A stretch of 64,000 bases of DNA from Vibrio sonorensis (GTDB lineage Bacteria; Pseudomonadota; Gammaproteobacteria; Enterobacterales; Vibrionaceae), in contig NZ_LJJE01000036.1 of NCBI RefSeq assembly GCF_001854765.1, forward strand, positions 186,001-250,000, read 5' to 3'. Under the pieces are notes generated by a model that was not told where the DNA came from, made no database searches, and saw nothing but the letters and a program-made list of their open reading frames with translations. Both the position numbers and the translations under genes were made by a program. The number at the start of each line of letters is the position of its first letter. Position 1 is the stretch's first letter. Of the stretch, positions 35,250 through 43,647 are shown piece by piece.

Positions 35250-36172
35250 TGTCGACCCTCCCCAGTGACGGTAACAAACACATCTTCTAAACTTGGTCTC
35301 GCCATATTGAGCTCTGCATCCGCCAAGTGGGGAAACTCAGATCTTAACCAGTCTATTGGTTTTTCTATGCGAGTGTCGATCAACACTCTAAGGCGGATCC
35401 CCAATTGAGCCGCAGAACGAATCTCTTCGCGTATTAGTAGTTGGTCTTTAAGGGAGCGCAAGTTTTCAGTTTTAACTTCGACGACGCTAACGCCCATTTC
35501 ATCCATTAAGGTTTGCGGCGGACCATCGGCTCGAATTAAGCCTGATTCCATAATTGCCAATCGATGGCAGCGTTCTGCTTCGTCCATATAATGGGTAGTG
35601 ACTAGAATAGTGGTCCCTTGAGAAGACAAGTCAAACAGCTTTTCCCAAAAGTCGCGTCGGTTTTCTGGATCAACCGCAGATGTCGGTTCATCAAGAAAAA
35701 GCAGTTCTGGTTTATGCATGGTTGCGGCCGCGAGTGAAAGGCGCTGTTTCTGACCGCCGCTCATTCCGGATACCCGTTGACGACGACGTTGGTCTAGACC
35801 GTAGGTATGTAACTGCTCACTTACCCTTTGTTCAAGAACTTTACCTTTCATTCCAAATATCTGACCGATGAACTGTAAGTTTTCCACCACGGTAAGATCG
35901 TCGTATAGGGAAAACTTTTGTGTCATATAGCCGATTTTGAGTCTGAGCTTTTCTGACTCTTCAGGAATGCGAAGCCCAAGGACATTGACCTGACCTTGTG
36001 AAGGATTTAGAAGACCTGTTAACACTCGAATTGTTGTCGATTTTCCACATCCATTGGGGCCTAAAAAGCCATAGATCGCTCCTTTGGGGACCTTGAGCTG
36101 AATGCCCTCGATGGCGTTAAAATCTCCAAACGTTTTTACGACGTCTTCGGCGACAATTGCATATTCACTCAT
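35246..36172 (-). CDS. ABC exporter ATP-binding protein (YbhF-like)
   Basis: A 308-residue ATPase: Walker A GPNGCGKSTT near residue 40, signature SGGQKQR preceded by VSGM, Walker B LLFLDEPTS, H-loop VTTHYMDEAERCH. The C-terminal 80 residues are the usual DrrA-like extension ending MARPSLEDVFVTVTGEG. E. coli YbhF has two such domains in one chain; here there is one. It overlaps the HlyD-type gene by eight bases and the permease by four, so the three genes form one translationally coupled operon for drug or cation export. Confidence 0.88.
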   Translation of the reverse strand: MSEYAIVAEDVVKTFGDFNAIEGIQLKVPKGAIYGFLGPNGCGKSTTIRVLTGLLNPSQGQVNVLGLRIPEESEKLRLKIGYMTQKFSLYDDLTVVENLQFIGQIFGMKGKVLEQRVSEQLHTYGLDQRRRQRVSGMSGGQKQRLSLAAATMHKPELLFLDEPTSAVDPENRRDFWEKLFDLSSQGTTILVTTHYMDEAERCHRLAIMESGLIRADGPPQTLMDEMGVSVVEVKTENLRSLKDQLLIREEIRSAAQLGIRLRVLIDTRIEKPIDWLRSEFPHLADAELNMARPSLEDVFVTVTGEGRQ

Positions 36173-37121
36173 TCGCTGCGCTCCTCAAGTAAGACTTGAC
36201 GGGTACGCCAGAAGGGAGTGAAACCGCGCGCTCTTCTAGATCAACTTCTGCTAAATACATAAGGCGCGAACGCTCTTCTTCGGTCAAAGCGTAATAAGGA
36301 GTAAAAGAGGCTTCACTGGCAACCCAACGAACCTTACCTTGGTAAGAGTCTGCACTGCCGTCGACGTTGACAGTCACTTGTTTGCCCGGTACAAAATCTA
36401 GTCGGTAACTGGCTGGAACATAAACGCGAGCATAGGGAACTCGATTGGCTTGGATCACCGCAACAATCGCATTGGCCGGAACGCGTTCTCCCAAGTTGTA
36501 AGGAAGGTTATCGAGTATTCCGTCGCGGGTAGCCACTATGGTGAGTTCTTCGAGTTTTTGGCTCTGTAGAGCAACATCGGCTTGGGCGGCTTGCAGTTGT
36601 GCTTTAGCTTGAGCAATGTCTTCCGGACGAGCGCCAGCAGTCAATTTACCAAACTCTTCATTGGCAGAATCGAGCTCAGCTTTAGCGGAATCGCGTGCAG
36701 CGAGTGCAGAATCTTTTTCTGACTGACTGATCAGCTTTTTGGCGACTAGCTCGGATTTTCTTTTGTAGTTTTTTTGAGACTCGACCAGTTGTGCTTTGGC
36801 TCTGGCGACGCGGGCTTGTCCCGCGGCAATATCTTCTGGCCTTTCACCGTTAGAGAGCTTGTCTAAATAAGCTTCGGCACGGGACTGCTCCGCCACTGCG
36901 TGAGCGAGTACCGCTTCCTGATTGCGGCTATCTAGTCTGACAAGGACTTGCCCTTGATTTACTGCTTCTCCCTCTTTGACGGGGAGCTCTCGAATGATTT
37001 CGCCAGCAGTGGCAGAAAAGGTCACTCTATCCCTTTCCAATGTTCCGAGTGCTTGAGTCGATGTATCTTGGTGGCAACCAAGAATAAGAAGAGGAAATAA
37101 AACCAATAGGATATGACGCAT
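36165..37121 (-). CDS. HlyD-family periplasmic adaptor, probable lipoprotein (YbhG-like)
   Basis: A 318-residue membrane-fusion protein. The N terminus MRHILLVLFPLLILGC carries a lipobox, unlike E. coli YbhG with its uncleaved anchor. A lipoyl half (ATAGEIIRELPVKEGEAVNQGQVLV) is followed by a long alpha-helical hairpin containing two similar blocks (LSNGERPEDIAAGQARVARAKAQL and LTAGARPEDIAQAKAQLQAAQADV), then the second lipoyl half and barrel. GGAG precedes the ATG. First gene of the exporter operon; an outer-membrane channel is not encoded here. Confidence 0.85.
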   Translation of the reverse strand: MRHILLVLFPLLILGCHQDTSTQALGTLERDRVTFSATAGEIIRELPVKEGEAVNQGQVLVRLDSRNQEAVLAHAVAEQSRAEAYLDKLSNGERPEDIAAGQARVARAKAQLVESQKNYKRKSELVAKKLISQSEKDSALAARDSAKAELDSANEEFGKLTAGARPEDIAQAKAQLQAAQADVALQSQKLEELTIVATRDGILDNLPYNLGERVPANAIVAVIQANRVPYARVYVPASYRLDFVPGKQVTVNVDGSADSYQGKVRWVASEASFTPYYALTEEERSRLMYLAEVDLEERAVSLPSGVPVKSYLRSAANE

Positions 37122-37302
37122 AGCGAGCTCCTTTGCTCATAGTCGTTAAAAGTGTTGCATATCCAGAATATCGTTATTGGTAGGTAACTGAAACCAAAGT
37201 AATTCTGCACAAGTTAACCAAGTGATTAATTAATCTTATCAGTCGTGATGAAAGGTGCCGTAAGACAAAAGCGGTACTGACTTAGTAAAGATGGGAGCAA
37301 AG

Positions 37303-37340
37303 AAAACAGCCAGAGTTCTGAGCTATAGAATCACTGGCTG
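37303..37340 (-). terminator. Terminator of fumC
   Basis: CAGCCAG (37307-37313) and CTGGCTG (37334-37340) form a 7-bp outer stem, extended by TTCT/AGAA inside, and on the minus strand run into TTTTCTTT. It lies 37 bases past the fumC stop. Confidence 0.75.
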
Positions 37341-37376
37341 TGTAACGACTTAAACGGGTTGAATAAAAAGCGAGAT

Positions 37377-38762
37377 TTACTCTGCCACACCACCCTTAGT
37401 TAACTCATTCGGGTTGAGTAATCGTTCCAATGTCGCTCTATCTAGATCGGTTTCCTGCTCGGCGACATCGAGAATAGCTCTCCCTTCTTGATACGCTTTC
37501 TTGGCGATATCAGCGGCTTTCAGATAGCCGATTACCGGATTAAGCGCGGTGACTAAAATAGGGTTCTTACTCAGGGCTTCTTGTAAGTTGTCTTCTCGAA
37601 CTTTGAAGGTTGCAATCGCTTTGTCCGCAAGGGCGGTTGCACTGTTTCCAAGTAGCTCGATACTCTCTAGTAGGTTATGTGCAATAACGGGAAGCATAAC
37701 GTTAAGCTGGAAATTACCAGACTGGCCCGCAACGGTGATAGTGGTGTCATTTCCGATCACTTGAGCCGCCGCCATAGCCGCTGCTTCTGGAATAACGGGG
37801 TTTACTTTTCCTGGCATTATAGACGAGCCCGGTTGTAAGCCCTGTAACTCTATTTCTCCAAGCCCCGCCAGTGGGCCAGAGTTCATCCATCTCAAATCGT
37901 TAGCGATTTTCATGATCGCAACGGCGGTGGTTTTAAGTTGACCAGAAAGGGCGACAATGGCGTCTTGACTGCTTAAGTTGTAGAAGAAGTTTTCACTAGA
38001 GGTAAACTGGATTCGCGTCGCTTGGCTGAGATTATCAGCAAATGCAGAAGCAAAACGCGGATCGGCATTGATTCCGGTTCCCACGGCGGTGCCGCCTTGA
38101 GCTAGTGCTTTCACATTGAACAGAGCCTGCTTGATACCAGATTTGGCTTGCTCTAGCTGATATTGCCAGCCGCCTAACTCTTGATCAAAAGTAACTGGCA
38201 TCGCGTCCATAAGGTGAGTTCGACCGGTTTTGATTTGATGACCCACTTCCTCTCGCTTGCTTTGCAACGCAGAGATTAGATGATCAAGTGCGGGTATGAG
38301 TAACTGTTCAATGGTGATAGCTGCGCTGATTTGAATTGCGGTAGGGACAACATCATTGCTGCTTTGACCCATGTTGACGTGATCGTTGGGACTGACGTCT
38401 CCACCCAAACTTTTACTCGCCAATGTAGCAATCACTTCGTTGGCATTCATATTTGAACTGGTTCCCGAACCCGTTTGGAAAACGTCGATTGGGAAGTGGT
38501 CTAAATGTTGGCCATCAATAATAAGCTGGGCAGCATCGGCAATGGCGTTGGCAATATCACCTTCTAACAATCCGAGCTGAGCATTAGTTAATGCTGCCGT
38601 TTGCTTAATATGGGCCAATGCTTGAACAAATGCGCCCGGCATAGAGTGCTGGCTAAAACTAAAGTTATCGACGGCTCTTTGTGTTTGTGCCTGATAAAGT
38701 GCATTTTCAGGTACTTTTACTTCGCCCATACTGTCTTTTTCAGTGCGGTAGGTTTGAGTCAT
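37377..38762 (-). CDS. fumC: Class II fumarate hydratase
   Basis: The iron-independent fumarase of the citric acid cycle: fumarate plus water to malate, cytoplasmic homotetramer. The signature GSSIMPGKVNP is intact, as are TGSGTSSNMNANEVIA, HVNMGQSSND and the His of KTGRTHLMDA. I start it at the second ATG (MTQTYRTEKDSMGEV, 461 aa) because AAAAGGA ends seven bases ahead of it and only one base ahead of the first. It follows a small gene controlled by a perfect Fur box. Iron-starved cells would thus swap Fe-S fumarase for this enzyme, as described for fumC operons in Pseudomonas and vibrios. Confidence 0.93.
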   Translation of the reverse strand: MTQTYRTEKDSMGEVKVPENALYQAQTQRAVDNFSFSQHSMPGAFVQALAHIKQTAALTNAQLGLLEGDIANAIADAAQLIIDGQHLDHFPIDVFQTGSGTSSNMNANEVIATLASKSLGGDVSPNDHVNMGQSSNDVVPTAIQISAAITIEQLLIPALDHLISALQSKREEVGHQIKTGRTHLMDAMPVTFDQELGGWQYQLEQAKSGIKQALFNVKALAQGGTAVGTGINADPRFASAFADNLSQATRIQFTSSENFFYNLSSQDAIVALSGQLKTTAVAIMKIANDLRWMNSGPLAGLGEIELQGLQPGSSIMPGKVNPVIPEAAAMAAAQVIGNDTTITVAGQSGNFQLNVMLPVIAHNLLESIELLGNSATALADKAIATFKVREDNLQEALSKNPILVTALNPVIGYLKAADIAKKAYQEGRAILDVAEQETDLDRATLERLLNPNELTKGGVAE

Positions 38763-38776
38763 GGTCATTCCTTTTG

Positions 38777-39157
38777 TTAATCAAGCGGAGCTTGAACATA
38801 TTGTAGTTTTTGTTTTAAAGCCCTAAATACGGCGTCACCATTATCAAACTGATAGTAGTAACGCTTTAGGTGGATAAGGGGTAGGTGTATAGAGTCCAGA
38901 CAGACTCGTCTGAAGATGCGACTGCGACTAGGGTCGGCAATGGCATCTAATAAGTGGGTGTAGACCTGACGCAGAAACAGTTCACACAACAGATTGTTTT
39001 CTTGTTCTGCACCGGGCTCGTATAACGACGTCAACATGGTGGTAGAGTGAATGTAATCGCCGATTACATCGGGTTCAAAGCCGGCAGGGCCAGTAGGTGC
39101 TAAAAATCGGTCCTGAGCGTCAAAAAATGCTTTATATAGAGATTGGTTGGGTTCCAT
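38777..39157 (-). CDS. Small Fur-controlled protein upstream of fumC (FagA-like position)
   Basis: A 126-residue soluble protein, rich in aromatic and acidic residues, with no signal peptide (MEPNQSLYKAFFDAQDRFL; LIHLKRYYYQFDNGDAVF). I do not recognise a domain. It lies 15 bases ahead of fumC in the same direction, directly behind a Fur box, the same position as fagA in the Pseudomonas fagA-fumC-sodA operon; homology to FagA is a guess from position. AAGGT lies upstream of the ATG. Confidence 0.65.
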   Translation of the reverse strand: MEPNQSLYKAFFDAQDRFLAPTGPAGFEPDVIGDYIHSTTMLTSLYEPGAEQENNLLCELFLRQVYTHLLDAIADPSRSRIFRRVCLDSIHLPLIHLKRYYYQFDNGDAVFRALKQKLQYVQAPLD

Positions 39158-39174
39158 GCTGACGTTACCTTTTT

Positions 39175-39203
39175 ATCGTAATGATAATTATTATCATTAC
39201 GAT
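39175..39203. promoter_or_regulatory. Fur box
   Basis: A 29-base perfect palindrome, ATCGTAATGATAAT, then T, then ATTATCATTACGAT, containing the Fur core AATGATAATTATTATCATT. It ends 18 bases before the ATG of the small gene preceding fumC and would repress the pair when iron is plentiful. Confidence 0.92.
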
Positions 39204-39321
39204 GCCGAGGTTTGGCAACCCTGAATTTTGTAGGTGTTAACAAAAACTTGATGTTGGTTGATCTAAAAAAAGGGAAATAGAGGATCTGCCACTCAACCCT
39301 TCATCGAGTGGCGTGATACCT

Positions 39322-39966
39322 TCACTTTTTCAACTGCTGTAAAACTTGGCTGAGGGATGGCTGGATATTGTGTCCTAAAGCAATGACATCTTGGCATGGC
39401 TCAACGAGATCGGGGATTTGATAAGTGATCATATTCGCGGCCACAGCGGCTTTGACACCGTTGTTAGAATCTTCAAATGCGAGACAGTGTGAAGGAAGTA
39501 CGCCAAGTCGAGAAGCCGCCAGTAAGTATATTTCTGGGTCGGGCTTTCCGTGGCTCACCTCACATCCCGTTGTGATGTTATCAAAATAGTGGTCAAGTCC
39601 GGCGAGCTTTAGCTTAACTAGGGCAACATCCTTTTGAGTGGAAGTCGCGACTGCGGTTGGAATGTGTTGGGATTTCAACCATTCAAGTAGCTCAATGGCA
39701 CCTTCTTTAACTGGAATAGCTTGATGTAAAACCACTTGGTTATAGCGCTTTCGCCATTCAGGGTGGACGATGTCTAAATCATCGCCATACGCGTCGCGCA
39801 ATATAGCGTCGATACCGGCAGAATTACGACCAATGATCGATAGGTAAACCTCTTCGTAAAAGGGGTGTCCGGTTGCCTTGCAGGCCTGTTGGAAAATGTC
39901 TTTGCAAACGCGCTCGGTGTCGAGAAGCAATCCATCCATATCAAAGATGGCAGCATGGAATTTCAT
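39322..39966 (-). CDS. HAD-family phosphatase, beta-phosphoglucomutase-like
   Basis: About 214 residues from the ATG of MKFHAAIFDMDGLLLDTE. The nucleophile motif DMDGLLLDTE, motif II ATSTQKD, motif III lysine in GCEVSHGKPDPEIYL and motif IV CLAFEDSNNG are all present, so it should be catalytically active on a phosphorylated sugar or similar small substrate. The cap begins around residue 16. The longer frame from 40020 adds an unsupported extension. The gene is divergent from the lacI-type gene, so a link to the PTS operon is possible. Confidence 0.85.
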   Translation of the reverse strand: MKFHAAIFDMDGLLLDTERVCKDIFQQACKATGHPFYEEVYLSIIGRNSAGIDAILRDAYGDDLDIVHPEWRKRYNQVVLHQAIPVKEGAIELLEWLKSQHIPTAVATSTQKDVALVKLKLAGLDHYFDNITTGCEVSHGKPDPEIYLLAASRLGVLPSHCLAFEDSNNGVKAAVAANMITYQIPDLVEPCQDVIALGHNIQPSLSQVLQQLKK

Positions 39967-40020
39967 AGAAGTCAGTTTTGAGTACAACACCCTTGTATTG
40001 TGGCATGCATTACCGGGCAA

Positions 40021-40412
40021 TCACAACCGCTAAGGTATGGAGTTTACTCAATACTGACCTTGGTTGTACTGCTTTTTTGAGTGATGGCCTGATGAAGGGC
40101 GTTTTGGCGGCTAGTGCATCGGTATGTTTTGCATACAATTAATGATTAAGTTGACGCACAAGGTATCTTGTCTCACATAGCTGTTGGGTTGTGATTGACT
40201 CCCTCGTCCATACTGGGTTTTACTACGCGAATGTATCAGGGTTGGGTTTCTTGAATAGCTTAATTGCACTTACCAGTTAGTTTTCGAATTAAATAGTTTT
40301 TATCATGCCTCGCTACCCTGTTTATCGTTTGGAGCACAGTTAGACTGTGTTCTTTATCAGTTTGATTAAATCGTAAGTTAGGCAAAACCGCCTAACAGCA
40401 AAAGAGGGAATC
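40021..40412. other. Divergent intergenic region before the lacI-type gene
   Basis: About 390 bases (446 if the shorter HAD start is used) with no credible gene. It should hold promoters for the HAD gene and the regulator. I see no AACCGGTT operator here, so the regulator probably does not bind its own promoter with the site used at 41556-41588. Confidence 0.35.
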
Positions 40413-41414
40413 ATGGCTACAATTAACGATGTATGCCGTGTTGCTGGTGTTTCTAAAGCTACAGTATCACGTGTGATAAACGGAACTGGTCAGGTAAAAG
40501 CGAGTACTCGCGAGCATGTCGAATCCGTTATGGAAGCCTTAAATTATCGACCTAACTCTTTGGCGAAAGCGCTTGCTACAAACAGCAGTAACAGCATTGG
40601 CCTTGTCCTTTCTGACTTTAGCGGTAGTTACTTTGGTGGATTGATGAAGCAGGCGTCTATCAGTGCTGAAAGTCGCAGCAAACAGTTATTGATTGCAGAT
40701 GGACACAACGACGCGCAGCGAGAAATTGAAGCGATTGAGTCTTTGGTCGACAAGCGATGTGATGTCATTGTTCTCTATTCTCGTATGCTGACCACTGAAC
40801 AACTCACTGAGATAAAGCAAAAACACGGGGTTCCCATTGTTTGCGTTGGACGCGAACTTCCCAGTGAAGCGGGTAACTCAGTAGGCTTCAACCAATTTCA
40901 AGCCGGCTATTTGGCGGCGAAACATTTGGTTGACTTAGGGCATAAGAAGCTGATCTATGTCGGACCCAAACCCATTACCCCTTCAGCTGAAAGGCGACTG
41001 GCTGGCTTCCATCAACTGGTGTCAGAACATGGCTATAGCGAACTCGTGTTGACGATGGAAAGTAATTTTGGGTTTGAAGACGGTTATCAACTAGCGACGA
41101 GAAACTTACCTACGATTACCGATTACACCGGTATTGTTTGTGCGAGTGATGATATCGCAATCGGATTTTTGAAAGCGTTTAACGATCATCGAATCTCGGT
41201 GCCCAAAGAGATTTCAGTTATCGGTATTGATAACGACCCACTCAGCCAATTTGTTTCCCCTTCTCTTACCTCTATTGATGTTCCGATTAAGCAGATCACC
41301 GAAGCTGCACTGTTAATGGCCTGTTCATTAATGGAAGGCAAAAAGCTGGAGAAGTCGAATCTGGTTTTTGATGCACACATAATAGAACGTGACTCTACTC
41401 GTCCCCTTTTGTAA
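40413..41414 (+). CDS. LacI-family transcriptional regulator
   Basis: A 333-residue repressor. The N-terminal helix-turn-helix and hinge read MATINDVCRVAGVSKATVSRVING, then YRPNSLAKALATNSS; the rest is a periplasmic-binding-like effector domain (GLVLSDFSGSYFGGL, IVCVGRELP, VSVIGIDNDPLSQFVSPSLTSI). AGAGGGAA precedes the ATG. It precedes a PTS operon by 221 bases, in the same direction; that gap contains paired AACCGGTT operator half-sites, so it very likely represses the PTS genes until the sugar or its phosphate arrives. Confidence 0.9.
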   Translation: MATINDVCRVAGVSKATVSRVINGTGQVKASTREHVESVMEALNYRPNSLAKALATNSSNSIGLVLSDFSGSYFGGLMKQASISAESRSKQLLIADGHNDAQREIEAIESLVDKRCDVIVLYSRMLTTEQLTEIKQKHGVPIVCVGRELPSEAGNSVGFNQFQAGYLAAKHLVDLGHKKLIYVGPKPITPSAERRLAGFHQLVSEHGYSELVLTMESNFGFEDGYQLATRNLPTITDYTGIVCASDDIAIGFLKAFNDHRISVPKEISVIGIDNDPLSQFVSPSLTSIDVPIKQITEAALLMACSLMEGKKLEKSNLVFDAHIIERDSTRPLL

Positions 41415-41555
41415 TCCCTTTCCCTCAACAGACGAGGGTTTTGAGAAGTCGCTCGCAATTTACCTAGTGCCGGAATGGCGTATTCTTTTGGTCAATAGTT
41501 GATCTAAGTAACATTTATTTACAGATTGAAGGCCTAATTTGCGAGCGCTAACTAA

Positions 41556-41588
41556 AAATGTAACCGGTTACAGAAACCGGTTACATTT
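41556..41588. promoter_or_regulatory. LacI-family operator pair before the PTS operon
   Basis: AAATGTAACCGGTT (41556-41569) and its exact complement AACCGGTTACATTT (41575-41588) are separated by ACAGA. Inside lies the perfect 14-bp palindrome TGTAACCGGTTACA (41559-41572) with the central CG typical of LacI-family sites. It ends 47 bases before the IIB start codon. Confidence 0.8.
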
Positions 41589-41635
41589 CTGGGTTACAGT
41601 AAGTTATCCAATGAAAGAGACAATTAGGGGGAAAG

Positions 41636-41965
41636 ATGAAAATCTTTTTATGTTGTGCTGCTGGCATGTCGACCAGCATGTTGGTAAGTAAGATGGAAGC
41701 GGCAGCGCAAGCTAAGAGCATAGACTGTGCTATTAGCGCTCACTCGGTTGCTGAATTTGAAGACCAGCTTGAAAAATCAGATGTGTGTTTGGTTGCCCCA
41801 CAGGTGAAGTTTCGCTTTGAAGAGTTTCGTAAAGAAGCTGAAAAGCGAGGTAAGGCCTGCGGCTTAATCGATATGCAAAATTATGGAATGTTAAAAGGGG
41901 ATGTTGTCTTGCAACAAGCCATTGAACTTTACAAACAGAGTGAAGCTAAAGGAGCAGCGGTATGA
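41636..41965 (+). CDS. PTS lactose/cellobiose-type IIB component
   Basis: A 109-residue cytoplasmic phosphocarrier. It begins MKIFLCCAAGMSTSMLV; the second cysteine (Cys7), directly before AAGMST, is the phosphorylated residue of this family. It accepts phosphate from the IIA protein and passes it to the sugar on IIC. AGGGGGAAAG precedes the ATG. It overlaps the IIC gene by four bases (ATGA). Sugar is probably a disaccharide such as chitobiose, cellobiose or a beta-glucoside. Confidence 0.9.
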   Translation: MKIFLCCAAGMSTSMLVSKMEAAAQAKSIDCAISAHSVAEFEDQLEKSDVCLVAPQVKFRFEEFRKEAEKRGKACGLIDMQNYGMLKGDVVLQQAIELYKQSEAKGAAV

Positions 41966-43302
41966 GCCAAATGAATGGATTACTCACGTTTATTGAAAGT
42001 CGAATTGCGCCGGTTGCTGGACGCATTTCTGCTCAAAAACACGTCAATGCGATTAAAGACGGTTTTGTCGGCACTATGCCGTTTCTTATTGTAGGTTCAC
42101 TACTGTTAGTTCTCGCATTCCCACCGTCAACGGGTAACTTTTTCCTCGACGGGTGGCACGGCATTGTCGATGCGATAGGTCAAGAAAATATACTGGCGCC
42201 TTTTAATGTCAGTATGGGCATTTTTGCGCTTTACGCGACTTTTGGTATCGCTTTCAGCTTAGCGGAATCATACAAGCTTAGAGCAATGAATACTGGTATG
42301 TTGGCGATGTTTGCCTTTTTCCTAGCGGTAGCGCCAATGATGAACGTCGCCGATGTGGGTAGCGTACTACCGGGTCAATTTTTAGGTGGCAAAGGCGCCT
42401 TTACTGCCATTCTTTGTGGTTTGTTGGTCCCTGAAATGCAAAGGGCACTGATTAAATACAACATTAGAATTAAAATGCCTGAAGCGGTTCCACCGAAAAT
42501 TTCAGCGTCATTCGATCTGCTTATTCCTATTGTTGTTATTTCGGTTGTAGTAATGGGGATCAACTTATCACTTGCAAGTTACGATTTGCAGATCCCATCG
42601 GCCATTATGGCGATCTTTAAGCCATTGGTGTTGGCGTCTGACTCTTATGTTGCTTGTTTACTAGCAGTGACCATTATTCAGTTGTTGTGGTTCAGTGGTA
42701 TTCACGGCGGCTCTGTTGTCGGTGGCATTATCGCTCCTATGCTATTGGTGAACTTGGGACTTAACCAAGAAGCGTTTGCTGCTGGCGAGTCTCTGCCAAA
42801 GATCTTTGTTAACCCACTGGTCGATTTCTTTGTCTTTGTTGGCGGAGCTGGTGGTACTTGGGGTCTGGTGGTTCTTATGATGCGCTCTAAAGCCACTCAG
42901 TTAAAAACCATCGGTAAGATGTCGGTGATTCCGGGTACATTTAATATCAACGAACCAGTAATTTTTGGTACTCCGATTGTGATGAACCCAATCTACTTCA
43001 TCCCTTGGCTCGCAGCGCCAATCGTCAACACAAGCATTGTTTGGCTGTCGTTCAAAACGGAATTTGTATCTCGAATCATTGCTTTACCACCGTGGACAAT
43101 GCCAGCACCAATTGGCGCAGTTATGGCGACCAACTCAGGCACAGCGGCGCTAGTGGTACTGTCATCTGTGGTTGTAAGCGCAATTATTTTCTATCCATTT
43201 TTGAAAATGCACGAAAAACAGTTATTGGAAGAAGAGAGGCTTGCAGCCGAATCTAACCAAGATGGCGTGCAAGGTGTAACGGAAGCGGCGGGGAGCGCTT
43301 AA
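41962..43302 (+). CDS. PTS lactose/cellobiose-type IIC component
   Basis: A 446-residue sugar-transporting membrane protein of the lactose/cellobiose superfamily, with about ten hydrophobic segments. Characteristic parts are VKDGFVGTMPFLIVGSLLLV-like (here AIKDGFVGTMPFLIVGSLLL), WFSGIHGGSVVGGIIAPM and the substrate region FNINEPVIFGTPIVMNPIYF. It translocates the sugar while IIB phosphorylates it. It lies between IIB (overlapping) and IIA (three bases on). Sugar identity not readable, though the NEP motif supports a glucoside-type disaccharide. Confidence 0.9.
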   Translation: MSQMNGLLTFIESRIAPVAGRISAQKHVNAIKDGFVGTMPFLIVGSLLLVLAFPPSTGNFFLDGWHGIVDAIGQENILAPFNVSMGIFALYATFGIAFSLAESYKLRAMNTGMLAMFAFFLAVAPMMNVADVGSVLPGQFLGGKGAFTAILCGLLVPEMQRALIKYNIRIKMPEAVPPKISASFDLLIPIVVISVVVMGINLSLASYDLQIPSAIMAIFKPLVLASDSYVACLLAVTIIQLLWFSGIHGGSVVGGIIAPMLLVNLGLNQEAFAAGESLPKIFVNPLVDFFVFVGGAGGTWGLVVLMMRSKATQLKTIGKMSVIPGTFNINEPVIFGTPIVMNPIYFIPWLAAPIVNTSIVWLSFKTEFVSRIIALPPWTMPAPIGAVMATNSGTAALVVLSSVVVSAIIFYPFLKMHEKQLLEEERLAAESNQDGVQGVTEAAGSA

Positions 43303-43305
43303 ACA

Positions 43306-43647
43306 ATGTCAGATATTCATTCTCAAGAAGATATTAACGAAGAATTTTTAATGGGCTTACTTTGTCAGGTTGGCGAAGCAAGAGCGGCGTTGATGGAATC
43401 AATGATCGCGGCCAGAAGCGGAGACTTTGAGAAAGCACTGAAACTGATCGATGTAGGAGATACAGCGTTGGCTAATGTTCATCACAGCCAGACTAGCTTG
43501 ATCAGTTTTGATGAAGGTCAGGGGAAAGTCACCATGACCTTAATTCTGACCCATATCCAAGACCACATCATGACAACGATGTTATGCCGCGATTTGGCGC
43601 TGGAAGTTATCGAGATACATAAGAAATTTGAGGAATTTTCAAAGTGA
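43306..43647 (+). CDS. PTS lactose/cellobiose-type IIA component
   Basis: A 113-residue, mainly helical IIA protein. The phosphorylated histidine is expected in LTHIQDHIMTTML (His83), the conserved HxQDHxM segment of the family. An N-terminal acidic stretch precedes LLCQVGEARAALMESMIAARSGDFEKAL. It overlaps the next gene by GTGA (43644-43647), which ties that gene to the PTS. It takes phosphate from HPr and passes it to IIB. Confidence 0.9.
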   Translation: MSDIHSQEDINEEFLMGLLCQVGEARAALMESMIAARSGDFEKALKLIDVGDTALANVHHSQTSLISFDEGQGKVTMTLILTHIQDHIMTTMLCRDLALEVIEIHKKFEEFSK

